Part shown: positions 1-9,656 of the stretch, one piece after another
How positions within the stretch are numbered: the stretch's first letter is position 1
Layout: every line of letters begins with the position of its first letter
NCBI RefSeq assembly: GCF_000002425.4
Contig: NC_037266.1
Location: 6,017,443-6,081,442 of the forward strand
Length of the DNA: 64,000 nucleotides
Direction of reading: 5' to 3'
Source: Physcomitrium patens
Taxonomy: Eukaryota; Streptophyta; Bryopsida; Funariales; Funariaceae
Notes under the pieces: generated by a model
What the model saw: the letters and a program-made list of their open reading frames with translations, nothing else
The model's database searches: none
Told to the model about the DNA's origin: nothing
Program-made: the position numbers and the translations under genes

Positions 1-1380
1 ATCGGGGTCCGGCGACGTATGCCCTGGACCTCATTTTTCCTGTCTATCTCTCATTTTGTGTTAAGGGGGATTCTGTTTTTCCTCAAGGCTGTTCTTCATT
101 AGTAGAGTGTTGCAGCCCATTGCTGAGGGCGTGCGATAAAAGTTGCCGTGCTAATGAGGGCTTGTACCGTTGGACTTCAACGACGCGCGAGTGATTGATT
201 CTGTGTTGCGACTGGGGTGCGGTGAAGGCGTCAGCAGTGATTTTTTCCTCTGCCACGGCAGCGAAACGGTTGTGGGAGAGTACCCTGTGACGACAATCCG
301 GATCTGTTCAAAGTGGGTTCTTTGTCCTGTTTTGTTTTATTTGTTTCCTGATTGCAGCCGCACTATAGCTGCCATGGATAGTATTGCTATTAGGTGGCAA
401 TTTAACAATGTCCAACATCTCCCTATTTCTTTCATTTTTTCTTCACGTTCCATGAGCTTTGGTGCTCCAACTTGATTCTGGCTGTCTCCGTTGCGTTGTG
501 GGGGTGCTGTGGTGTAGCCTTACTTCAATTTTATGGAGGTTACGCAATTCAACTTCGTATTCTGTGGTGTTGTTTTTTCCTTGCGCGCGGCGGTGCCATT
601 GTGTTGTTTTTTTCTCTGTTGCTATTGTGCGGTGCATTGTTGTGATTCGAGGTGGTAGTTTAGGTCTTCGGCAGTAGTTTTTCCCCCATTCGTTCTCCAT
701 CGCCTTTGAATCCTCGACCTCAAGCAGATTTGGTGTTGGTGCTCGTTCGGTTTGGAGCAGTGCGACTAGACTAGGAGTCAGGTGGAAGTGCAGCGGTCAA
801 GAGCTCTTGGTACTATTAATGGTATTTTTTTCTATGGTGCGAGGCCACTTGCGGTGGAATACGGCCGAACATCTTCACCACTAGCTGTTGCGGGCATTGC
901 TCCTGGGCTGCTGTACATCAGCGTCGAGCAAAGATTCAACAACGGCGGCTGGAGTTTGGTGGTTGGTGGCTCGGATTGTTGACAAGTTCCAGAGGTTCAG
1001 AAAGTACTCGATGGAAAGCAATTCTTCGATGGTAGATGATCATGAACAATAGATCGTGAGGGACCTGATGTAGGAAGTTGATTTTTTTGAGACTGAGTTT
1101 GGATAAAGTTTAATTGAACGCGCTCGTTGATAGCCTACTCAATTTCGGTGTATAAGCGCAACTCTACAGAAGAACAGAATTTGACAATTCATCTTAGTGG
1201 AAGTGGAGCGCTAGAAGGGTGGAATTGGGCTGCAATAGACCTCTTTCTTGTCGACTTGTGCACTCCGGGATGGATAAAGGTAGAAAATTTTAATTTTTTT
1301 ATTAGACGACTTAGGTTAGAGTCGACAGAAGTTAGTTTCGGATTGGATGAGTTAGGTTTGGGATTACATTAGTATAATTT
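1..1380. other. Balanced-GC segment, no recognised gene
   Basis: This stretch is clearly richer in G and C than the AT-rich repeats that follow from about 1.4 kb. Short open frames occur on both strands (for example 170-475 and 1127-1372 on the plus strand), but none shows a motif I recognise and none joins convincingly to another across GT-AG sites. It could be an exon-poor gene edge, an untranslated region or an old repeat. I cannot assign a function. Confidence 0.4.
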
Positions 1381-1483
1381 GGATGAACAATTGAAGTTGA
1401 ATGAAAATTTTGAATTAGATGAAATTAATTAGATGAATTCTCTTACTTGGATGAATCGTCATATTTGGATGAATAATTATGCA

Positions 1484-1566
1484 AGGATGAATTTTCTTCA
1501 ACAATTGAATTTTAATTAAATAAAGGATGAATTTTCGTCAATAATTGAATTTTAATTAAATAAAAA
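1484..1566. repeat. Short tandem duplication (about 42 bp x 2)
   Basis: A unit beginning AAGGATGAATTTTC and ending in TTAATTAAATAA occurs twice in direct succession with a few substitutions. It marks the switch from the balanced-GC segment to AT-rich repeat DNA. No coding or regulatory role is visible. Confidence 0.7.
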
Positions 1567-2280
1567 ATAAAATAAAATGAAATATTTTTTAAAAAAATGA
1601 AAGATAAAATCATATTAATAAGGATCTTTTATTTCAAATAATTTTTCAAGTACTTATTAATTATAAATGTAAGTTGATAAAAAAACTTTGGCTTCATTTC
1701 TTGGAATTAATTAATAGAAATAAGAGTGAGTTGATTAAAATTTAATTCACTTGTTGTGAATTAGAATAAACTTCCAATTAGTGGAGACTTCTTTTAGTTC
1801 ACAAAAAGCTTCAACCTTGTTTGTTGCATTTGTAAGATTCTTTGTTGGCTTCCATATGCATTTACTAATATCACATCTATACTAATGAACAAGATATTTC
1901 AATCTATTTCGATGTCACCTTAAATCTAAGACTTTTTCAACCTCAAACTCTTATCATTATTCACTTCTATGGGAAGAGGTAGCATTTATCTACTTCTGGA
2001 GATATTCACTATCTTATATGGCTTAAGAAGAATTACATGGAATTCAAGATGGATCATCATAGATTTCGATAGATGTAATCAATAAGCAATAAGATTGACT
2101 TCTTTATAAATATAAAAAAAAGGTATAAGCTTACAATAATCCAACTTGTCACAAAGACAAGTAGTCTTAACATTACAACAAAGTAGCTATATCTTGTCAC
2201 CTATATTGAATTGTGGTTGTTCCTTGTGATAGGCATCTATATTGATCTTTTGTTGTTCTTGAGCTTTCTTTAATTATACA

Positions 2281-2861
2281 TGTCAAGGACAAGAACTCGA
2301 TAAAAAAGCAATTTAGACAAGTGAGCCTTCACTCAAAGAAAGGTAACAAAATATAAATAAACAAGTATGTATATTGAAAGAGAAACTGGAATGGCTATTG
2401 CCAAAAGACAAGCAAACTAGAGACCCTTGAAACTAAACTGGAAGCAAGAAAGGAATTGATAAGAGTGAAGAAGGCTTCACTCTTGTCTCTATATATACTA
2501 TCTAACTAGGGGCTACGTGGCGACGTTTTGTAGGACCTTCAATATGTATTGACTTTGTAGGACACATGCCTTGACTTACAAGGCAAGTTTTTCTACGTGT
2601 AAGCCACATAGTTAGCTTGATCTTCAAGCTAACAATATGTGCGGCACATGGCCAACTTGTTGACTACGTTTCTAATCCAAAAAGTCAATTAAAGACACCT
2701 ATGAAGTCAAAGCAGTGTCTATAAAGCTTCTAGGAAGCTTCCATATTAAATATTATAGAATTAACTTACTTTTACCTATTTTTATTTACTTTTATTTACT
2801 TTTACTTACTTCCACCTATTTGTATATGTAATTACTAGCTTACATGAGTATGTCCATGACA
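2281..2861 (-). repeat. Solo LTR inserted in element B
   Basis: The segment starts TGTCAAGG and ends CCATGACA, which are the inverted ends of the LTRs of elements A, B and D, and it matches those LTRs along its length. It lies between sequences that are continuous in element D (around 58.8 kb), so it is an insertion and not B's own terminal repeat. The flanks are ATACA (2276-2280) and ATACC (2862-2866), a 5-bp target duplication with one mismatch. The usual origin is recombination between the two LTRs of a complete insertion, leaving one. Confidence 0.8.
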
Positions 2862-3499
2862 ATACCTTCATTATTGCATGTAGCTTTAATAAATAATATG
2901 CTAAATCTTCTACCACAAGATTATCAACTTTTGAAAAGTCAAAAGTATCAAATTGTGGATGATAATCATAATTGACAAAGAAAGGTGTTTATTGAGTAGA
3001 AGAATATACCAAATTATTGTATGCAAACTTTGCTAATGGAAAAAATATTATTCAACAATCTTGATGATAATTGATGGTAGACAACAAATATTATTCTAAA
3101 ACTTGATTCATCCATTTTGTTTGTCCATCAATATGAAGATGAAAAGCCAAAAAAAGTTTTATATCCACCTTTAGAATCTTGAAAAGGATTCTTTAAAATC
3201 TTGATATAAATTGAATCTCTTTATTTAATATAATATCTTTGGATAATCTATAATAGCGATAGATATTATTAAGAAAAAATTTAGCCATTTCTTTACGTCT
3301 GATAAATTTTACATATGATACAAAATGTGCCATTTTGATAAAAATGATCTATCACTAATATAGAATCATATAAACTTGAGACTTGAAGATCTATAATAAA
3401 ATCCATAAAAATAAAAGATAAAGATTTTTCCAAAATAGGTAATCGCTGAAAAAATCCAAAAGGTCTATGATGATAAGTTTTTGAACTTAAATAAATATC
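2862..3499 (-). pseudogene. Integrase fragment of element B
   Basis: Read on the minus strand, 3517-3293 contains integrase-core residues (FMDFIIDLQVS...YDSILVI) followed by a region matching the post-integrase part of element A. The frame is cut at 3499 by the insertion of element A and resumes after 9657, where the N-terminal zinc-binding part of the integrase lies. It is non-functional. Confidence 0.8.
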
Positions 3500-4138
3500 T
3501 GTCACAAATATATGCATTTATTTCAATAGTTACTTATATGATTAGGTAGAAGTAGGTAAATATAGATTAATTTCATACAGTCTTCTAGAGAAGCTTCTTA
3601 AAAGCTTCATAGATGCAGTTTTGACTTTAGATGTATTTGTAGAATAGAAACTTTGCTAACAAGTTAACTATGTATTGGTAGCTTGTGGAAAAAGTTAACT
3701 TCATGTAATAGCTTATAGAAAAAGTTAATTCCATGTAGTAGCTTATAGAAAAAGTTAACTCCATGTAGTAGCTTATAGAAAAAGTTAACTCCATATAGTA
3801 GCTTGTGGAATAAGCTAACTATATGGCACATACATAGATAACTTGCTTTGCAAGTTAAAACATGTGGCTAGCAAAGTCAATACGTTTTGGAGATCCTACA
3901 GGACATTGCTACGTAACTTCTAATTAAAGGTATATATCAAATCAAGAGTGAAGCCTTCTTCATTCTTATCAATGTCTTTCTAGTCCTTACTCTTATTTCA
4001 AGTCCTTCTAATCTTCTTATTTTTTATAATAGTCATTTTAGTTCAATACTATATCATCTTTGAGTGATTTTTTAGTTCCTTTCAGTGACACAAGAGTATA
4101 TTGAGGATTTTCTTTCTTTAAGATTCATGTCGTTGATA
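3500..4138 (+). repeat. 5' LTR of element A
   Basis: It starts TGTCAC and ends near TTGATA; the partner LTR ends TTGACA. It is about 100 bp longer than the 3' LTR, mainly because a unit of about 31 bp (AAAGTTAACTCCATGTAGTA and the following bases) is repeated roughly four times at about 3675-3815, where the 3' copy has fewer units. The LTR should carry the promoter and polyadenylation signals; I did not find an unambiguous TATA box. Confidence 0.88.
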
Positions 4139-4184
4139 GTTTGATAAGAATCTTAACATACTATTTTTATATTATTTTAGAAGT

Positions 4185-4202
4185 AAGTGGATTAATCCAC
4201 TT
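4185..4202 (+). other. 18-bp perfect palindrome in the leader of element A
   Basis: AAGTGGATTAATCCACTT is its own reverse complement and lies about 47 bp after the 5' LTR, close to where a tRNA primer-binding site would be expected. Related sequences occur at the matching place in element B (about 12.0 kb, imperfect) and element D (about 62.71-62.74 kb, near-perfect). No clear TGG-initial primer site complementary to a plant tRNA is seen right after the LTR. Function is unknown; a role in priming or packaging is only conjecture. Confidence 0.5.
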
Positions 4203-4354
4203 CTATTATTATGTATTGAAGGTTACGGACTATACACTTTTAAACAAAAAATCTTGTTTTCTAATATTGATCTTTTCTTTAAAGAAAGTAGATTATCCTT
4301 CTTTGTGAATTTTTTTTTTAGAGATTGCAAGTTACCCTCCTCTAATTTAACTTT

Positions 4355-5540
4355 TTGGATTTTTTTGAGTTGTCTATAGAAAGAAAGATTATGGATGCTA
4401 CTCCTAATGGAAGTGAGAATAGATTTGAAACTATTGCGGATCTTCACAAGCTTATTTATACTCTTAGGGCAGAAATTTCACACATTACTAATGCCAACCA
4501 TAAGAGCACTATTTCTATACCTATAGAAGAAGTCTAGAGTCTACATCAAGAAGTTGTATACTTGAAAGAGAGAAGTCAATCAGCCTCACAACCAAATTTA
4601 CATGGTCTTCCTTCTACAAGCTTAAGAGAGGTAAGAATTAGTATGCCCAAGAAGTTTGATGGAATAAGATCAAAATTTTGAGGATTTTTACAACAAGTTA
4701 AGCTCTACTTAAAATTACATCCTTTTCAATATGCAAATGGATTTACTCAAGTCAACTTCATAGGCACATTTCTATCTGGAAGTGTTTTTTTTTAGTTTGC
4801 ACCTTTGATGAAAAAGGATTCACAACTTTTTTATGATTTAAATTCATTCTTAAAGTGTTTATGGCCACATTCAAAGAAAATAATCAAAAAAGAGTAGCAG
4901 AGACTAAAATCTTATCTTTACGACAAGGATCACGATCAACCACCATATATGCTGCTTAATTCCAAAACCTTGCTTGCGACGTGGACTAGAATAACAAAGC
5001 ACTTATTAATCAATTTTGATATGGATTGAAGAATAGCATCAAAGATTTATTATAAACAATATCAAAAATAAAATCTTTAGAACAATTTATTGCTCAAGCC
5101 ATTGCATACAACAATCGATTATTTGAAAGGTGACAAGAACAAAGACTTGATTGAAGAGAAAAAAATTAAATAATGATAATTATTTGAAAGGTGACAAGAA
5201 CAAAGACTTGATTGAAGAGAAAAAAATTAAATAATGATAATTATTTGAAAGGTGACAAGAACAAAGACTTGATTGAAGAGAAAAAAATTAAATAATGATA
5301 GCAACTCCTAAGTTTTTAGAAACTTATTTAACAAGGCCATAACTAATAAAAATTGATATAATAAGTTTTAAATCCTTCATAAAGCAGGAAAAGAGTCAAC
5401 AATGTCAAAAGGACTCATGCTTATATTGTGGAGAAGATAACCACAGTACTCAATATTATCCAAAAAAGTAATATAATTACATAATGAAGAGCACAATTAC
5501 CAAAGAAGATAATGTGTTGGAAAACAAGTTTCTCTAGCTA
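4355..5540 (+). pseudogene. gag remnant of element A
   Basis: The first open piece (4355-4537) starts MDFFELSIERKIMDATPNGS and has close relatives in elements B (11848-11645) and D (62567-62322). Further pieces, separated by stops, include a capsid-like stretch and a zinc knuckle near 5413-5465 reading CLYCGEDNHSTQYY, in which the last cysteine of the CCHC pattern is replaced by tyrosine. A 61-bp triplication (5122-5299) shifts the frame. It would have encoded the particle protein; it is now broken. Confidence 0.75.
5122..5299 (+). repeat. 61-bp unit in three tandem copies inside gag
   Basis: The string ATTTGAAAGGTGACAAGAAC recurs at 5121, 5182 and 5243, so the period is 61 bp. The copies are almost identical, which suggests a recent duplication or replication slippage. 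Since 61 is not a multiple of three, the array itself breaks the gag frame. Confidence 0.9.
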
Positions 5541-5551
5541 TAATAGGAACA

Positions 5552-5938
5552 ATGCGGCTAGAATCATGTGTAACACCTCATAAAGGTCTTATTCTCTCAT
5601 TGAACCCTTTACCTTGTTTTACAATAGATGTGTGTTTAGGACCTAAAAATCACAAAGTCTTTGTCTTATTAGATTCAAGAGCCTTAGCTTGTTTTATAGA
5701 TGAAAATTTTGTCAAAAATCAAAAAATACCTTTAGTCAAGAATACTAAACTCATATATGTAGAGGTCATGGATGGTCATTTGTTGTCTTTTGGAAATATT
5801 ACAGATGAAACTGTTCTTTTAGATATAGCAATTAAAGATCACAACAGCATAGTAGTATTTAATATAATAAAATTTTCCTCCAATCTGATTAATTTAAGAT
5901 TATTGTGGTTAGAAAAATATAATCCTCAAATAGATTAG
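5552..5938 (+). pseudogene. Aspartic protease remnant of element A
   Basis: An open piece of 128 codons carries the retropepsin-like stretch VLLDSRALACFIDENF. The catalytic triad D-S/T-G is altered to DSR by loss of the glycine, so the protease would be inactive even if translated. It lies between the gag zinc knuckle and the reverse transcriptase, as in other Ty3/gypsy polyproteins. Confidence 0.75.
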
Positions 5939-6149
5939 ATTTTTTGTAATCTGAACTTTTTTTATAGTATAACTGAAGATCAAATTAATGAAGTTAAAAT
6001 ACATAAGTTTAGTACATCCAAACTTTTAATGATATGTGCGAGAGCTTTCGTGCATGCTACAAAAGAACGATCATCTTTTGCTATATATGCTATGCCCATT
6101 TCTAATGGTAGAAAAACGTCAAGTGGTATTCCTAACTAATCTTAAGAAT

Positions 6150-7543
6150 TTCAAGATATTTTTGAAAAGAAGAATGTAAATATTTTTTTAGAGCATCGAC
6201 CTTATGATTGTTCAATTGATTTACAAGAAAGAGCTCAACCTCCATTTGGACCAATCTATAGCTTATTGCAGAATGAGTTGGATGCATTAAAAGAGTATAT
6301 TGATGAGAATTTGGCAAAAAACTTCATATGCTATTTTAAATTTCTAGCTGAGGCTCCTATCTTATTTGAGAAGAAGAAAGATGGATCTCTATAGATGTGT
6401 GTAGATTATCAAGGACTCAACAAGATTACCATCAAAAATAGGTATACATTGCCTTTGATTTCAAGACTTCTTGACCAACTCAATCAAGTAAAGATCTATA
6501 TCAAAATAGATCTATGAGGAGCATATAACTTAGTTCATATCAAAAAAAAAGATGAATGGAAGACTGCTCTTTGAATTAGGTATAGATATTTTGAATATAA
6601 TGTCATGCCTTTTGGACTCACGAATGCACCAACTGCTTTTCAACATCTTATAAATGATATTTTTCTTGAATTTTTGGATGATTTTATCATTTATTATTAA
6701 GACGACAATCTAATCTACTCTAAAAACTTAGAAAAACATAAATTTCGTGTTCATCTTGTATTACAGAAACTTAGAGATGCAGGATTATATGTCAAGTTAA
6801 AAAAGTATATATTCTACACTACTCAAGTTGACTTTTTAGGATACATCATTTCCAACAAAGGCTTTATGATGGATCCTAAGAAGGTCTAAACTATCATAGA
6901 TTAGAAGATTTCAAGAATAATATGAGATGTGCAATGCTTTTTAGACTTTGCTAATTACTACCAAATCTTCATCAAGAATTTTTCTCAAATTATAGCTCCA
7001 CTTACACATTTGACTTGTAAAATCAAATTAGAGTGGAATAAATAAGTAGAAGGATTATTTGATGTTTCAAAGAAAGAGTTTACTTCTGCATCAATCTTAT
7101 ATTGTATCAACTTTTTCACAGTATTTTTTATGGAAACAAATATGTCAGACTTTGTTATGGATGTCATATTGTCACAAATGGGAACAGATGACAAACTTTG
7201 TCTAATAGCTTTACATTTTAGGAAATTTTTAATAGCCAAGATTAATTATGAAATCCATAATAAAGAACTCCTTGTAATCGTGGATTCATTTCAAGAATGG
7301 CGTCATTATTTAGAAGATGCTTTAAATCCAGGCATTGTGTATACGGATCATATGAACCCCAAGTATTTCAAGTTAGCATGTATTTTGAATCGTCGTCAAG
7401 CCCATTGGACCATATTTTTATTCAAATTTAATTTTAAGATCACTTATCAATCCAAAAAACAACAAAGTCTATTATACATCCTTTCTAGATGTTCTTATTT
7501 TATACCAAAAGGAAAAGATATACCTTTGATACAAAAAGAATGA
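6150..7543 (+). pseudogene. Reverse transcriptase and RNase H remnant of element A
   Basis: Recognisable blocks in order are [55 protein letters not shown], the catalytic region reading YY-stop-DD near 6690-6705, and DFLGYIISNKGF. The RNase H and connection region (about 7040-7543) follows, including METNMSDF, where the first catalytic aspartate position is asparagine. Internal stops interrupt the frame many times. The enzyme would copy element RNA into DNA; this copy is dead. Confidence 0.85.
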
Positions 7544-7584
7544 TTTTTTTGAAATCCAAGCATTTTCATCTTGAAGTCCAAGTA

Positions 7585-9021
7585 ATGAAATCAATATTGA
7601 TTGTTGATTCAACCTTTATCAAGCATATTCAATCAAGTATGTCATCTGATTCTCTTGTTCATGATATTAAGAATACTTCTTCTAAGTCCTATGACACTTC
7701 AAAGTTTGAATTCAAGAACAAACTACTATATTTCAAAGATTGCTTATATATTCCAGAAAGCGAGACACAATTATGTGTCCTTTAAGCTCATCATGATTTT
7801 TCAGCAATCAGACATTTTGGATACAATAAGACTTTGGAGCTAATATCAAGAAATTTTTGGTGTACTCAAATATGGAAGGCAATCAAAGACTTTGTACAAT
7901 CATATGATACTTATTCAAGATCCAAAATTCCTTGCCATTGACTTTATAGACTTCTTCAACCATTACCAATTCCAGAACAACCATGGTCTTCTATTTCTAT
8001 GGATTTTATCACGGATCTTCTAGTCTCATATTCATATGATTTTATATTTGTAATAGTAGATTGTTTTACCAAGATGGCATATTTTGTATCATGTACAAAA
8101 CCTGTCTTAGTTAAAAAAATGACTAAGATTTTTTTTGATAATATATATTAGTATTATTGATTATGTAAGGATATTATATCGGATAAAAGGGCTCAATTTG
8201 TATAAAGATTTTAGAGAATCATTTTTAAGATTTTAAAGGTGGACATAAAGCTATCTTCAACCTTTCATCCTCAAACTGTTGGATAGATGGAGCGCGTAAA
8301 TTAGGTCTTAGAACAATACTTAAGGTGTATCATCAATTACCAATAAGACGATTGAACAATTTTGTTGCCATTGGCAAAATTTGGTTGTAATAATACGATG
8401 CATTCTTCTATGCAATAAATACCTTTTTTTATCAATTATAGTTATCATCCATGACTTGATATTTTTGACTTTTCAAAAATTGATAATCCGATGGAGGAAT
8501 ATTTGGCAAATTTTTTGTCAAAGCTATATGCAACAATGAAGACAGAATTAAAAGAAGCTCAAGAGCGACAAAAGACCAACACAGATGCCTATTGTAAGGA
8601 GCAACTACAATTCAACATTAGTGACAAGGTATGGTTTCTTTGTCTCAATATTAAGGCTATTCATTCTTGTGATAAGTTTGACTATTATAGGCTGAGACCT
8701 TTTCCTATTTGTAAATAAATCAATCTTTTTGCTTATTAATTACATCTATCGGAGTTTATGAAAATCAACCCTGTATTTCATATGTCCTTTCTTGAATTGT
8801 ATAAGATAGTGAACATCTCGAAAGGAAGACAAATACTACCTCCTCCTATAGAAGTAGATAATAATCAAGAGTTCAAGGTAGAAAAAGTCTTAGATTCAAG
8901 GTGGCACCAAAATAGATTGGAATATCTTGTTTATTGGCATGGATATAATATTAGCGAACATACATGGGAGTCAATAAAGAATCTTGCAAATACAACAAAG
9001 AAGATTAAGGCCTTTCATTGA
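7585..9021 (+). pseudogene. Integrase with C-terminal chromodomain, element A
   Basis: The N-terminal zinc-binding region is near 7785-7950 (IRHFGYNKTLELISRNFWC), and the catalytic core begins near 7995 (MDFITDLLVSYSYDF). The open piece 8758-9021 ends in a chromodomain: VEKVLDSRWHQNRLEYLVYW, then HGYNISEHTWESIKNL. Tyrosine and tryptophan residues typical of methyl-lysine cages are still present (YLVYW and TWE). Such chromodomains steer integration toward modified chromatin. The integrase core is broken by stops, although the chromodomain frame itself is intact. Confidence 0.85.
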
Positions 9022-9113
9022 TGACATCTATCAAAACCAAGATGAAGAATTGCAAAGATCCATGAAAAATAATGACCGCTCCTTGTCGAACTTGTCTCTA
9101 AAAGAGAAGATAA

Positions 9114-9651
9114 TGTCACGGATATCTATATTTATTTCAATAGTTACTTATATGATTAGATAGAAGTAGGTAAATATAGATTGATTTCATAAAGTCTTCT
9201 AAAAAAGCTTCATAGATGTAGTTTTGACTTTAAATGTATTTGTAGAATAGAAACTTGGCCAACAAGTTAACTACATGTTGGTAGCTTGTGGAATAAGTTA
9301 ACTCCATATAATAGCATGTGGAACAAACTAACTATGTAGTGCATACATAAATAACTTGCTTTGCAATTTAAGACATGTGACTAGCAAAGTCAACACGTTT
9401 TAAAGGTCCTATAGGATATTGCTACATAGCTCTTAGCTAAGAGTATATATGAAGGCAAGAGTGAAGCCTTGTTCACTCTTGTCAATGCCTTTTTAGTCCT
9501 TTGTCTTATTTCAAGTCCTTCTAATCTTTTTGTTTTTGGCAATAGCCATTTTAATTCAATATTATATCATCTTTGAATGACTTTCTAATTTCTTTTAATG
9601 ACAGAAGAGTATATTGAGGATTTTCTTTCTTTGAGATTCATATCCTTGACA
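9114..9651 (+). repeat. 3' LTR of element A
   Basis: It starts TGTCAC right after a purine-rich tract (AAAAGAGAAGATAA) and ends TTGACA, followed directly by the target duplication ATATC. It matches the 5' LTR with scattered substitutions and lacks most of the internal tandem units seen there. Confidence 0.9.
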
Positions 9652-9656
9652 ATATC

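Larger units (their letters stand above)
3500..9651 (+). mobile_element. Complete but decayed Ty3/gypsy chromovirus A
   Basis: The element has two LTRs (3500-4138 and 9114-9651), both starting TGTCAC. A perfect 5-bp target duplication ATATC flanks it at 3495-3499 and 9652-9656. A purine-rich tract precedes the 3' LTR (about 9100-9113). Between them lie, in order, gag with a zinc knuckle, aspartic protease, reverse transcriptase, RNase H, integrase and a C-terminal chromodomain, the chromovirus order. The frames are broken by many stops, several at positions where C-to-T change would turn CAA, CAG or CGA into a stop. It sits inside the integrase of element B and is therefore younger than B. 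Elements B and D belong to the same family. Confidence 0.92.

Noticed and set aside
5122..5299. CRISPR-like array
   Set aside because: The three units are contiguous 61-bp duplicates with no spacers and lie inside a retrotransposon gag.
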